A stretch of 64,000 nt of DNA from CAYHVK01 sp964360255 (GTDB taxonomy: Bacteria > Bdellovibrionota > Bdellovibrionia > Bdellovibrionales > UBA1609): assembly GCA_964360255.1 (NCBI GenBank), contig CAYHVK010000017.1, positions 5,097 through 69,096 on the forward strand. The letters run 5' to 3'. Both the position numbers and the translations under genes were made by a program. The notes under the pieces were generated by a model. That model saw nothing but the letters and a program-made list of their open reading frames with translations, was not told the origin of the DNA and did not search any database. How positions within the stretch are numbered: the stretch's first letter is position 1; each line of letters begins with the position of its first letter. Below, one piece after another: positions 8,444-17,848 of the stretch.

Positions 8444-10731
8444 CACGTAAAAAAATAAGATATAGAAACTTGAAGTTGACCGCTATCGCTATTTTAATTC
8501 TCGGCATGAATGCCGAGGCTCAGTTAAAATCCATCACCCTCAGGTGGAATGACAAACCAGCCACTAACCGCTGGCTTTTTGAAGATAAGCCAAAAATTTT
8601 AGATCGTGGTTTAGTTGTTGATCTTTACAATGTGAAGCGGGCAGAGGCCGATAAGAATTATGAAAAGTGTTACTCTTTAGTTAAAAAAGCTGATGTAAAA
8701 GGGTCTTTGATCCGTCACTGGTTGGTTTTACAAAGACTTAATTGTGCTATTGCTCACTATAAAATGAAAAAGAAGGGTGTCGAGTATTTACAAGAGTCTT
8801 TCTCAGTAGTGGTTCGTGACCGCGATTTGTTTTCACCTGGAAACCATTTAAATAAAATGCGCGAGAAATGGAATGAAGCTGGACTTCTGCTTTTTGATGC
8901 CCAGATGCGGGCTCGCTCGAAAACCGCGTGGAAGACTTACGATGCTCTCGAAGAATTTTCTTTTTACCTCTCGCGCAGCCAAAGAGCGGAAATGTATCGC
9001 CTCGCTGGTGAAATTGCTTTTTACGAGCAGAACCTGCCTTTAGCAGTTTCATTTTACACCAGATCACTCAGCGAAGAAAATCGTGACGGCGTGCAAGCTC
9101 GTCTTAAAATTATTCGTAATGAATACTTGCGAGCCATGAAAAAACCGCTCCCATCAGACGCTACTGTGACTGTGGATGATTCTTTATCGGCAACAGCTGC
9201 AGAATTAGCTATTGAAAAGCGAATGAAAGAATCAAGTCAGAGTAATGACTTAGTGGCCGTGGTTGAAGATGGTGTGCAACTCTTAAGAGAATTCCCAGGT
9301 GGAATTCGAGCACATGCCGCCCACAAACAGATTCTGAATATCTATTTAAATCTTGCCAATAAAAAAGACGAGAAGTTTGTAAACCTGCGCAAGCGGGTGG
9401 TGTCACAAATGGCAAAAGTTGATGGGGCTCGTCTATTTGAATGGGCCAGTGTCATGGTGGCTCGTGAGTATTATGAAGACGCAATAACCCTCGCTGAAAG
9501 CTCAGCCGAGCAGCTGGGCGGCCAGCCTTTATCAACGGCGGTTGTGCTACTCGCCGCAGATAGCGCCCTTCATTCATCTGACTTTAAATTAGCACAAAAA
9601 TATTTCGAGCTTTTGATTCAGAAGCACGCGGGCACTGAGGCTTCTTTTGAGGCCACATTCCGTTTCGGGCTTTTGCAGTATCGTCAGGGCGCTTATGCTG
9701 AAGCCTCAACGCTCTTTGAAAAATATTTGATGAATCGTCAAAATCAGACAGGTTATTTAGAGTTTGATATTCCGGCGATGTATTGGATGTGGCGGGCTCA
9801 ACAACAACTCAAGAACACGCGCGCTGATGAAGTGGCCAAAGAATTAATTCGTCGCTTTCCCCTCAGTTATTATGGTTTAAAAGCCCGTTACGAATTGGGT
9901 GGGCAGAAGCTGGCGTTTGAGAAGAAAATTATCGGACCGAAAGTAAAAGCTGAAGTTTTTGTTACTCCGCACGAGAGCGAAGCTTGGGAGAGGTTTTTAA
10001 TTCTCGCACGCGCCGGATGGATGAGTGAGGCTCAGGCTGAACTTGATTTAATTTCGCCTCCAGCCGACGCCGAAGGTAAAATTATCTGGGCCCGTTTATG
10101 GGCTTCAGTTCTTGGCTACAATAAAGCTTTTGAGCTTTTGACTTCTGCCTGGCAAGAAGATGCTGCGCTGATTCACGAAGAAGCTCTTAAGATTGCTTAT
10201 CCAAAAGAATTTTTAAGTTTGATTGAGGCCGAAGCGAAGCGCACAAAACTACCAGTAATATTAGTACTTTCGCTCATGCGCCAAGAGAGCAGTTTTCGTT
10301 TTGATGTGACCAGCCCAGCCAATGCCATGGGACTTATGCAGATTATTCCAACGACGGCGAAAGAAATTGCCGGTGATATGAAATTAAGATCCTACACAAT
10401 GGCGCAGGATTTGTTTTTGCCTTCTGTGAATGTAAAAATCGGCACCACTTATCTTTCAAGATTGCTGAGAAATTTTGATGGCAATGTTCCTCTCGCTCTT
10501 GCGGCTTACAATGCAGGAATTGGTAATGTAAAAGGGTGGTTGGCTGCGCGTAGAGACTTGAAAGATTTGAAGTCTGTGAAAAGCTCTGAAACCCAAGCTG
10601 AGATTTGGTTTGACGAACTTCCATGGAGCGAAACAAGTGGCTATATTAAATCCATTCTTCGTAATTATTTAATCTACCGGTATTTAGACCAGGGTGATGT
10701 GGTTTGGAAAGATCCGGTTTGGCAGAATTAG
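8440..10731 (+). CDS. slt: Soluble-type lytic murein transglycosylase (Slt70-like)
   Basis: A periplasmic enzyme that cleaves the MurNAc-GlcNAc bond of peptidoglycan with formation of 1,6-anhydroMurNAc. The 763 residues begin with a basic N-terminus and signal peptide (cleavage near ...MNAEA). A long alpha-helical superhelix with TPR-like repeats follows (about 60-570), then the C-terminal SLT domain. The catalytic glutamate is E616 in RQESSF, followed by GLMQIIPTTA and AYNAGIGNV, all diagnostic. It overlaps batD by 4 nt and so belongs to the Bat transcript. Confidence 0.95.
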   Translation: MTRKKIRYRNLKLTAIAILILGMNAEAQLKSITLRWNDKPATNRWLFEDKPKILDRGLVVDLYNVKRAEADKNYEKCYSLVKKADVKGSLIRHWLVLQRLNCAIAHYKMKKKGVEYLQESFSVVVRDRDLFSPGNHLNKMREKWNEAGLLLFDAQMRARSKTAWKTYDALEEFSFYLSRSQRAEMYRLAGEIAFYEQNLPLAVSFYTRSLSEENRDGVQARLKIIRNEYLRAMKKPLPSDATVTVDDSLSATAAELAIEKRMKESSQSNDLVAVVEDGVQLLREFPGGIRAHAAHKQILNIYLNLANKKDEKFVNLRKRVVSQMAKVDGARLFEWASVMVAREYYEDAITLAESSAEQLGGQPLSTAVVLLAADSALHSSDFKLAQKYFELLIQKHAGTEASFEATFRFGLLQYRQGAYAEASTLFEKYLMNRQNQTGYLEFDIPAMYWMWRAQQQLKNTRADEVAKELIRRFPLSYYGLKARYELGGQKLAFEKKIIGPKVKAEVFVTPHESEAWERFLILARAGWMSEAQAELDLISPPADAEGKIIWARLWASVLGYNKAFELLTSAWQEDAALIHEEALKIAYPKEFLSLIEAEAKRTKLPVILVLSLMRQESSFRFDVTSPANAMGLMQIIPTTAKEIAGDMKLRSYTMAQDLFLPSVNVKIGTTYLSRLLRNFDGNVPLALAAYNAGIGNVKGWLAARRDLKDLKSVKSSETQAEIWFDELPWSETSGYIKSILRNYLIYRYLDQGDVVWKDPVWQN

Positions 10732-10742
10732 GGTTGTTTTAG

Positions 10743-10772
10743 TTGTAAAAAACGTAAACTATCGCGTAGACT
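10743..10772 (+). promoter_or_regulatory. Candidate sigma70 promoter for mltD, leaderless geometry
   Basis: TTGTAA (10743-10748) and TAGACT (10767-10772) are separated by 18 nt. The expected transcription start falls at or within 1-2 nt of the ATG at 10779, and no Shine-Dalgarno sequence is visible. Prediction by eye only. Confidence 0.4.
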
Positions 10773-10778
10773 AATTTC

Positions 10779-12407
10779 ATGAATAAAAGACTCAAAATCA
10801 TCTTTGCCGCAGGGCTCTTGCTAGGCGTAGGTCTAGCTACTTCAGGCTGTGCTACTTCTGGTTCTAAGAATATTCAAGAAGTGACAGTGACACCTCCGGC
10901 AGACGGTTACAAGCCAAGTCCGCACTACGGAAACGTTTCAACTCCAATGAATCCTTCTGTACAAAAATGGATCAATTATTTCACGGGCCGCGGACGCAAG
11001 CACATGCAAGTGTACTTAGAGCGCTCTTCTCGTTATATCCCAATGATGAAAGGTGTTTTTCGCGAACGCGGAATGCCTGATGAGTTGGCTTACATCGCCC
11101 TTATTGAATCGGGTTTCAGTCCAACTGCATTCAGTCATGCATCAGCCGTGGGTTATTGGCAGTTTATTCGCGGAACAGGTCTTCGCTACAATTTGAAAAT
11201 CGATCCGTATACTGATGAAAGACGTGATCCGATTCTTTCAACTCAAGCCGCAGCTAATTATCTCGACACTCTTTATGGAATGTTCGGTGATTGGCACTTA
11301 GCGATTGCTTCTTACAATGCTGGTGAGAACCGTATTGCAGGCGCTGTTAGAAAAACAAGAAACCGTAATTTCTGGGAGATCGCAGCCATGCGCCGTGCGC
11401 TTCCGCGTGAAACGCAAAACTATATTCCTAAATACGTAGCTGCGGTTTACATCGCTTCAAATCCTGAAGCGTATGGTTTTACGAATATTGATTTTCAGCC
11501 TGAGTTCGAGTTTGAATCTATTGTCATCCAGAAACCTGTGAGTCTTGAACTCTTAGCAGAAGCTCTCGGTATTAAGTACGAAGATTTAAAGCGTATGAAC
11601 CCACGTTATAAGAGCGATTATGTTCCGGTTTACACGGACCGAGAAAATGCCGTTCGCGTACCAGTCGGCCGCACAGCTGATGCTTTGGCAATGATAGAGC
11701 GAGCTTACTCAGAGGCCCCACGTCGCTATATCGCAAGTTTCGAGTATTATAAAGTTCGTCGGGGCGACACACTTTCAGGTATTGCGAGAAAGTTTCGCAC
11801 CTCAATTGCACGTATACGTGACCTCAATGATTGGGCGGGCCGCAAAACTATGATTCGCATAGGCCAGAAAATTAAAGTTCCAGATGGAATGCCAATGCAA
11901 GCCATTGAGCGTGAAACGAAGAAAGAAAAGTCTTCACGTGCTCCTGCGGCTAAAAAAGAAAGTAATAACATTCAAGTTCGTTATCATAGAGTTGAAAAGG
12001 GTGAGACCCTTCTTGGTATTGCTCATCGTAATAACCTAACTATGAGTGAATTGATCAAATTGAACAAGATGGCTAATCGCAAACATGTACGTATTGGCGA
12101 AAAGCTTCTTGTTTCTAAAAAATTCTTATCTTCCGATGAAGTTGAACGACTTGCGAGAAGTTCAGATGCGCCAGCTTCAAAGAAGATCGCACGTAATACT
12201 AGCAAAGCAAAGTCTTCGAAACGTGTCAGTCGTGTAGCCGGTGCTTCGCGCGCCACTGCATCTAAAAAGCACACAGTTCGTCGCGGTGAGAACCTAACGA
12301 CTATAGCTCGTCAGTATAACGTTTCAGTGGGCGAGATCACTAAAGCCAACGCTCTCAATACGCGGGCTAAACTTTTTGTTGGTAAATCAATTATCATTCC
12401 TGATTAA
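10779..12407 (+). CDS. mltD: MltD-like membrane-bound lytic transglycosylase with three LysM
   Basis: A 542-residue lipoprotein (lipobox ending in TSGC, Cys at about residue 24) anchored in a membrane and acting on peptidoglycan. The SLT domain lies at about 75-230 with catalytic E110 in ALIESGF and the motif GYWQF. Three LysM peptidoglycan-binding modules follow at about 328-372, 405-448 and 497-541, joined by Lys/Ser/Ala-rich linkers. E. coli MltD has the same order of domains with two LysM. There is no ribosome-binding site before the ATG; the best promoter would give a leaderless mRNA. Confidence 0.95.
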   Translation: MNKRLKIIFAAGLLLGVGLATSGCATSGSKNIQEVTVTPPADGYKPSPHYGNVSTPMNPSVQKWINYFTGRGRKHMQVYLERSSRYIPMMKGVFRERGMPDELAYIALIESGFSPTAFSHASAVGYWQFIRGTGLRYNLKIDPYTDERRDPILSTQAAANYLDTLYGMFGDWHLAIASYNAGENRIAGAVRKTRNRNFWEIAAMRRALPRETQNYIPKYVAAVYIASNPEAYGFTNIDFQPEFEFESIVIQKPVSLELLAEALGIKYEDLKRMNPRYKSDYVPVYTDRENAVRVPVGRTADALAMIERAYSEAPRRYIASFEYYKVRRGDTLSGIARKFRTSIARIRDLNDWAGRKTMIRIGQKIKVPDGMPMQAIERETKKEKSSRAPAAKKESNNIQVRYHRVEKGETLLGIAHRNNLTMSELIKLNKMANRKHVRIGEKLLVSKKFLSSDEVERLARSSDAPASKKIARNTSKAKSSKRVSRVAGASRATASKKHTVRRGENLTTIARQYNVSVGEITKANALNTRAKLFVGKSIIIPD

Positions 12408-12427
12408 TAAGTAGGTGCTGAAAGCTG

Positions 12428-13219
12428 TTACTCAGTCTGCTTAAGAACTGCAGCCGCGAGTTCAGCAAAGGCTTTCGCTTCAGCCGAGTTCGGATGCGAA
12501 ATCACAACCGGCATACCGGCTTCTGTGGTTACGCCAACCATTGGGTGAAACGGTACCGTTGTCAGTTTAGAAATCTTTTTCGCATCAAGGTAGGCATCAA
12601 GATCGCCGCGCGCAAAAAGCTGAATCTTCTGCTCGCCATCAGGGCCGAGCATGTAAGACATATTTTCAACTACACCCAAAAGCGGAATGCTCACCTGATC
12701 AAACATATCGATGGCTTTTTTAGCATCAACTAAAGCTAAGTTTTGCGGAGTGCAGACGATGATCGCTCCATCAACTGGGATTTTTTGTGCAACAGTCAGC
12801 GGAACATCACCAGTGCCTGGAGGTAGATCAATAACTAAGTAATCTAAAGTTCCCCAGTCCACATCGCGAAAGAATTGATCCATAGCTTTGAAAAGCATAG
12901 GGCCACGCCAAACAACGGCTGAGCCTTCATCAATCAAAAAACCAATGCTCATAAGTTTGAGACCGTGGCGAATGATGGGCTGAATGCGCGACTTCTCGTT
13001 CACCTGAGGAATCTGGTTCATTGCGCCAAACATACGCGGTACTGAAGGACCGTATATATCCGCATCCAAAAGACCTACAGTTTTACCGGTGTTCTTAAGT
13101 GCTAAGGCCAAATTCGCGGCCACCGTGCTTTTGCCAACTCCACCTTTACCCGAACCAACAAGAATAACTTTTTTAATGCCCTCAATAGGGGCCTGACGTG
13201 TGAACGGGTTCGTTGACAT
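12428..13219 (-). CDS. mrp: Mrp/ApbC P-loop iron-sulfur carrier ATPase
   Basis: A cytoplasmic Mrp/NBP35-family ATPase involved in Fe-S cluster delivery. The deviant Walker A GSGKGGVGKST lies at about residues 23-33; DADIYGPSVPRMFG and the CTPQ and VENMSY motifs are present. The family's CxxC-type cluster site is not evident, and the N-terminal DUF59 domain of longer Mrp proteins is absent. I start at ATG 13219, preceded by GAGGAGAATACT, rather than at the far upstream in-frame start that would add 39 unsupported residues. Length is 263 residues. It is convergent with mltD. Confidence 0.93.
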   Translation of the reverse strand: MSTNPFTRQAPIEGIKKVILVGSGKGGVGKSTVAANLALALKNTGKTVGLLDADIYGPSVPRMFGAMNQIPQVNEKSRIQPIIRHGLKLMSIGFLIDEGSAVVWRGPMLFKAMDQFFRDVDWGTLDYLVIDLPPGTGDVPLTVAQKIPVDGAIIVCTPQNLALVDAKKAIDMFDQVSIPLLGVVENMSYMLGPDGEQKIQLFARGDLDAYLDAKKISKLTTVPFHPMVGVTTEAGMPVVISHPNSAEAKAFAELAAAVLKQTE

Positions 13220-13248
13220 AGTATTCTCCTCAAACAAAAATAAAGTAG

Positions 13249-13602
13249 ATGGGTCCTTACATAATTTGCGCAATCGTCTTTTTCGGCCTGCTGCTGTACA
13301 TGCTAGCGCGCCCGAAAACCCGTCGGCCCAACCCATTAAAATTAAGCACGCATAAACTACGCCACTCTCCGGTAGAGAGCAAGCCAGTCACAGACTCAAA
13401 AGGCCGCACCGTGAAAGAATTAAACGTTATTTTTCAGTATAACGGTCACGACTTTGATGCTTACGAAGCTTTAGGTTTACCTGCCGGCTCAAGCTCTGAA
13501 AATGCAAGAATCGCTTTTGAAAATGCTAAAAACCATGCTGATCCTGGCGCCCGTGAGTTTCTTGAGACCGCCTATCAATCCATCGTCAAAAGCCGCTCTT
13601 AA
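13249..13602 (+). CDS. Small membrane protein with degenerate J-like domain
   Basis: The 117-residue product has one N-terminal membrane helix (about residues 3-18), a basic linker, then a C-terminal helical part (about 70-115). The segment DAYEALGLPAGSSSENARIAF resembles helices I-II of a DnaJ J-domain, and a last helix resembling helix III follows. The HPD tripeptide that stimulates DnaK is missing; HADP stands at the equivalent place and the loop is shorter. It starts 29 bp from the divergent mrp start with only a weak ribosome-binding site. The function is unknown. Confidence 0.65.
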   Translation: MGPYIICAIVFFGLLLYMLARPKTRRPNPLKLSTHKLRHSPVESKPVTDSKGRTVKELNVIFQYNGHDFDAYEALGLPAGSSSENARIAFENAKNHADPGAREFLETAYQSIVKSRS

Positions 13603-13700
13603 ATCATTACGTTAACGCCGCATGCCACATTGACTGATTTTTTTAGCAATGGTACTCGAAATAGCTGAATTACATCAGCTTCAGATCCTAAGGGAGAACC

Positions 13701-15086
13701 ATGAAAGACAAGCGTCTATCCGACTTGCAAACCCTCGTGTCACTTTGCAAGCGCAGGGGATTCATTTTTCAATCCAGCGAAGTCTATGGCGGCCTCAATT
13801 CTTGCTGGGATTACGGACCTTTAGGCTCACAATTTAAACTTCAAGTTAAGCTTTCTTGGTGGCAGCGTATGACGAAACGTCATGACATTGTTGGTCTCGA
13901 TGCTGCGATTCTTATGCACCCAACAGTTTGGAAAGCTTCTGGTCACGTCGATGGTTTCAGCGATCCGCTCAGCGATTGCAAAAACTGTAAGGCGCGCTTT
14001 CGTTTAGATACGGCTCCTGAAAAAGATGGCAAAACAGTTTGTCCTTCATGCGGCTCGGGCGATATTACGGCTCCAAGAAATTTCAATTTAATGTTTAAGA
14101 CTCACATGGGTCCGGTAGAAGATTCAGGAGCTGTGGTTTACCTTCGTCCTGAAACAGCTCAAGGCATCTTTGTTAACTTTGAAAATGTCGCAACTTCAAT
14201 GCGCAAAAAAATTCCATTCGGTATTGCGCAAATCGGTAAGTCTTTCCGTAACGAAATCACGCCAGGTAACTTTACATTCAGAACCCGTGAGTTCGAACAG
14301 ATGGAGATGCAATACTTCGTTAAGCCAGGTTCAGATATGGAGTGGTTTGAGAAGTGGAAATCTGAGCGCATGGCTCATTATGCAGATTTGGGTTTTGATC
14401 CGAAGTACTTGCGCTTTAAAGAGCACGGCCCAACAGAATTGGCTCACTATGCGCGCGCCGCTTTCGATGTGCAGTATGAATTCCCATTCGGCTGGCAAGA
14501 GCTTGAAGGCGTGCACAACCGTGGCGATTTCGATCTCACTCAGCACTCAAAATTTTCTGGCAAGAAACTTGAGTATTTCGATGAAGCAGCAAAAGAAAAA
14601 TTTGTGCCGTACGTGATCGAAACAGCTGTGGGCTGTGATCGTTTGGCCCTTGCACTTCTTTGCCATGCCTATGCTGAAGAGACACTTGAAGGTGCTGCAG
14701 CCACTGAAAGTGAAAAGGGCGAAAAAGCCGGCGAGAAGACTGAAAAGGCAGAGGCGACTCGTATCGTTCTGCGCTTCAAGCCAGAACTCGCTCCAACGCA
14801 AGTTGCGGTATTGCCGCTTTCAAAAAAACCAGACCTACAAAATCTCGGCATGAAGCTTCGTGATGATTTATCAGCGAGCTATCGTGCGGATTACGATGAG
14901 TCGGCGAGTATCGGTAAACGCTACCGTCGCCAAGACGAAATCGGAACTCCATTCTGCGTAACTGTAGATTTCGATACTTTAGTCGATCAGAAGGTGACCG
15001 TTCGTCACCGTGACAAGATGACTCAAGATCGTGTGGAGCTGTCACAGATCAAGAATTATCTAACTGAAAAATTACTTAGTTTTTAG
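13701..15086 (+). CDS. glyS: Glycyl-tRNA synthetase, alpha2 type
   Basis: A class II synthetase that charges tRNA-Gly. The 461 residues match the homodimeric eukaryote/archaea/Gram-positive type: a zinc-finger-like CKNC...CPSC pair (about 94-117), motif 2 around FRNEITP, the ELEGVHNRGDFDL segment, and a C-terminal anticodon-binding domain (about 355-460). A Lys/Glu/Ala-rich linker at about 333-352 looks like a low-complexity insertion before the anticodon domain. The ATG is preceded by AAGGGAGAA. The gene is followed by ppdK with an 8 nt gap. Confidence 0.96.
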   Translation: MKDKRLSDLQTLVSLCKRRGFIFQSSEVYGGLNSCWDYGPLGSQFKLQVKLSWWQRMTKRHDIVGLDAAILMHPTVWKASGHVDGFSDPLSDCKNCKARFRLDTAPEKDGKTVCPSCGSGDITAPRNFNLMFKTHMGPVEDSGAVVYLRPETAQGIFVNFENVATSMRKKIPFGIAQIGKSFRNEITPGNFTFRTREFEQMEMQYFVKPGSDMEWFEKWKSERMAHYADLGFDPKYLRFKEHGPTELAHYARAAFDVQYEFPFGWQELEGVHNRGDFDLTQHSKFSGKKLEYFDEAAKEKFVPYVIETAVGCDRLALALLCHAYAEETLEGAAATESEKGEKAGEKTEKAEATRIVLRFKPELAPTQVAVLPLSKKPDLQNLGMKLRDDLSASYRADYDESASIGKRYRRQDEIGTPFCVTVDFDTLVDQKVTVRHRDKMTQDRVELSQIKNYLTEKLLSF

Positions 15087-15094
15087 GAGAAAAA

Positions 15095-17848
15095 GTGAAA
15101 ACGATGGAAGCTTCTAACTCGCCAAAAAATTCTGTAAAAGATGCGACCGCTAAAACAAGTACACCAGGCAAAATGGTGTATTTCTTCTCGGCTAAAGAAA
15201 CCGATGGCCACGCTGGGATGAAAAATATCCTGGGCGGTAAAGGTGCGAACTTAGCTGAAATGTGCAGCTTAGGTTTACCGGTACCTCCGGGTTTCACGAT
15301 CTCAACTGAAAACTGCCAGTCGTTCTATGACAACGGCGAAAAACTGCCGGATGCACTTAAAGCTTCTATTGAAGAAGTAATGTTGAAATTAGAGAAAGTA
15401 ACGGGCAAAAAATTCGGCGCAAAAATAAATCCACTTCTCGTGAGCGTGCGCTCGGGTGCACGGGCTTCAATGCCGGGCATGATGGATACAATTTTAAACC
15501 TAGGTCTGAATGACGAAACGGTTGAAGTGATGGCCAAAGAAACGGGCAACCCTCGTTTTGCTTGGGACTCTTACCGCCGCTTTTTACAAATGTACTCTGA
15601 TGTCGTCATGAACATGAACTCTTCATTTCTTGAAGTGGCACTTGAAGATATGAAGCATGCAAAGGGCTACAAGCTCGACACAGAATTGACAGTGGACGAT
15701 CTTAAAAAATTATCTGCACAATTTAAAAATCAAATTCTTGAAGGAACTGGCAAGACCTTTCCAATGGACCCAAAAGAGCAATTATGGGGAGCCATTTCAG
15801 CGGTCTTCAGAAGCTGGAACACTCCGCGCGCTATCACTTACCGTGAAATGCACGGCTACCCAAGTTCTTGGGGTACAGCGGTGAATGTTCAATCTATGGT
15901 GTTTGGTAATATGGGTGATGACTCGGCAACAGGTGTTGCGTTTACTCGCAATCCATCAACTGGTGAAGACGCTTATTACGGTGAATTCTTAGTGAATGCT
16001 CAAGGTGAAGACGTGGTGGCGGGCATTCGCACTCCACAGCCGCTTACAATTAAAGAGGCTGAAGAGGCAGTGGCTGCGGGCCAGAAGCGTATGCCTTCTT
16101 TAGAAGAAGTGATGCCTAAAGCTTTTGCTGAACTGATCGCCGTATTCGATAAACTCGAAGATCATTATCGCGATATGCAAGATATTGAATTCACCATTGA
16201 GAAGAACGTTCTTTACATGCTGCAAACTCGTAATGGTAAGCGCACGGCGAAAGCTTCGCTTAAAATTGCGACGGATATGATCAGCTCTAAAACAATTACG
16301 AAAGAAGAAGCACTCTTACGTATTGACCCTAAAGGTTTAGATCAACTTTTACATCCGACGCTTGACCCGAAAGCGCAGAAGACAGTTTTAGCAAAAGGTC
16401 TTCCGGCGTCTCCGGGCGGAGCCGTTGGGCAAATCGTATTCACTTCTGAAAGCGCTGTTCAATGGGTTGAAGCCGGCAAGAAAGTGATTCTTGTTCGTAT
16501 CGAAACTTCTCCAGAAGACATTGAAGGTATGGTGAAGGCTCAGGGTATTTTAACTACTCGTGGCGGTATGACTTCTCACGCGGCGGTTGTCGCGCGCGGA
16601 ATGGGTAAATGCTGTGTGGCGGGCTGTGGTGATGTTGAAGTGAACATGCAGACGAAAACAATTCGTGTGAATGATTACATTCTTAAAGAAGGTGATTACA
16701 TCACTCTTGATGGCTCAACAGGTGAAGTGTTTTTGGGCGAAGTGAAAACCATTGAGCCCAGTCTTGATGAGAACTTCGAATACATCATGAAGCTTTCAGA
16801 TGAATTTAAAACTCTAGGCGTTCGTGCCAATGCTGATACTCCGCTCGATGCAAAAGTAGCCCGTAAGTTCGGAGCTATGGGTATTGGGCTTTGTCGTACT
16901 GAGCATATGTTCTTTGCTCCAGATCGTATTGATGTGGTTCGTGAAATGATTTTAGCTGAAGAGCGCGAAGAACGTCTTCATGCGCTTGAGCGATTGCTAC
17001 CGATGCAGCGCGCAGACTTCGAAGGTCTTTTCACTGAAATGGAAGGTTTGCCGGTTACTATTCGCTTCCTTGACCCTCCGCTCCATGAATTCTTACCGAC
17101 AACAGATTCAGAAATTAAAGAGCTCGCGCGCCGAATTGGCCGTGATGAACATTCTCTTAAAAACAAAATTAAGAACCTTCATGAGTTCAATCCTATGCTC
17201 GGTCACCGTGGTTGCCGCTTAGCAATTACATATCCTGAAATTTATCAAATGCAGGCTCGCGCCGTTGGTGAGGCGACCGCTAATTTGCTGAAAAAAGGCA
17301 AAAACGTCATCGTTGAAATTATGATTCCAATTGTGGCTTTCAAAGGCGAATTACAGCGTCTGCGCCGGGTTTGCGAAGTTGAACTTGAGAAGGTATCGGT
17401 GGCTCACGGAGTGAAGCTGAATATCGCAATTGGTACGATGATTGAGCTCCCTCGTGCCGCTCTAATTGCCGATCAAATCGCCGAACATGCTGATTTTTTC
17501 AGCTTTGGTACAAATGATTTAACGCAAACGACTTTAGGGGTTTCACGAGACGATTCCGCGCGCTTTTTAAGCACGTATGTCAGTGATGGTTTACTGCCAG
17601 CAGACCCTTTCCAAACCATCGATCGCGAAGGTGTGGGACAATTAGTTAAAAAAGCTGTTGAATTGGGCCGCCAAACGCGGTCGGATATCAAATTGGGGAT
17701 ATGTGGGGAGCACGGGGGAGATCCGAACTCTATTGAGTTCTTTCATGAAATAGGACTGAATTATGTCAGCTGTTCACCTTATCGTGTTCCGATTGCAAGA
17801 TTAGCTGCAGCTCGCGCTGCATTGCAAACGCGGAAGGTACAACATTGA
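15095..17848 (+). CDS. ppdK: Pyruvate, phosphate dikinase
   Basis: Interconverts pyruvate + ATP + Pi and phosphoenolpyruvate + AMP + PPi. Three parts are visible: an N-terminal ATP-grasp domain (LGGKGANLAEM near 46-56), the swivelling phosphohistidine domain with the motif GGMTSHAAVVARG (H495), and the C-terminal PEP/pyruvate barrel (FGTNDLTQ and GICGEHGGDP). The 917 residues exceed the usual size of about 875-880 because of an N-terminal Ser/Thr/Lys-rich extension of about 27 residues. GTG 15095 sits 5 nt after AGGAGA; ATG 15104 in the same frame is the alternative. It overlaps smc at TTGA. Confidence 0.95.
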   Translation: MKTMEASNSPKNSVKDATAKTSTPGKMVYFFSAKETDGHAGMKNILGGKGANLAEMCSLGLPVPPGFTISTENCQSFYDNGEKLPDALKASIEEVMLKLEKVTGKKFGAKINPLLVSVRSGARASMPGMMDTILNLGLNDETVEVMAKETGNPRFAWDSYRRFLQMYSDVVMNMNSSFLEVALEDMKHAKGYKLDTELTVDDLKKLSAQFKNQILEGTGKTFPMDPKEQLWGAISAVFRSWNTPRAITYREMHGYPSSWGTAVNVQSMVFGNMGDDSATGVAFTRNPSTGEDAYYGEFLVNAQGEDVVAGIRTPQPLTIKEAEEAVAAGQKRMPSLEEVMPKAFAELIAVFDKLEDHYRDMQDIEFTIEKNVLYMLQTRNGKRTAKASLKIATDMISSKTITKEEALLRIDPKGLDQLLHPTLDPKAQKTVLAKGLPASPGGAVGQIVFTSESAVQWVEAGKKVILVRIETSPEDIEGMVKAQGILTTRGGMTSHAAVVARGMGKCCVAGCGDVEVNMQTKTIRVNDYILKEGDYITLDGSTGEVFLGEVKTIEPSLDENFEYIMKLSDEFKTLGVRANADTPLDAKVARKFGAMGIGLCRTEHMFFAPDRIDVVREMILAEEREERLHALERLLPMQRADFEGLFTEMEGLPVTIRFLDPPLHEFLPTTDSEIKELARRIGRDEHSLKNKIKNLHEFNPMLGHRGCRLAITYPEIYQMQARAVGEATANLLKKGKNVIVEIMIPIVAFKGELQRLRRVCEVELEKVSVAHGVKLNIAIGTMIELPRAALIADQIAEHADFFSFGTNDLTQTTLGVSRDDSARFLSTYVSDGLLPADPFQTIDREGVGQLVKKAVELGRQTRSDIKLGICGEHGGDPNSIEFFHEIGLNYVSCSPYRVPIARLAAARAALQTRKVQH

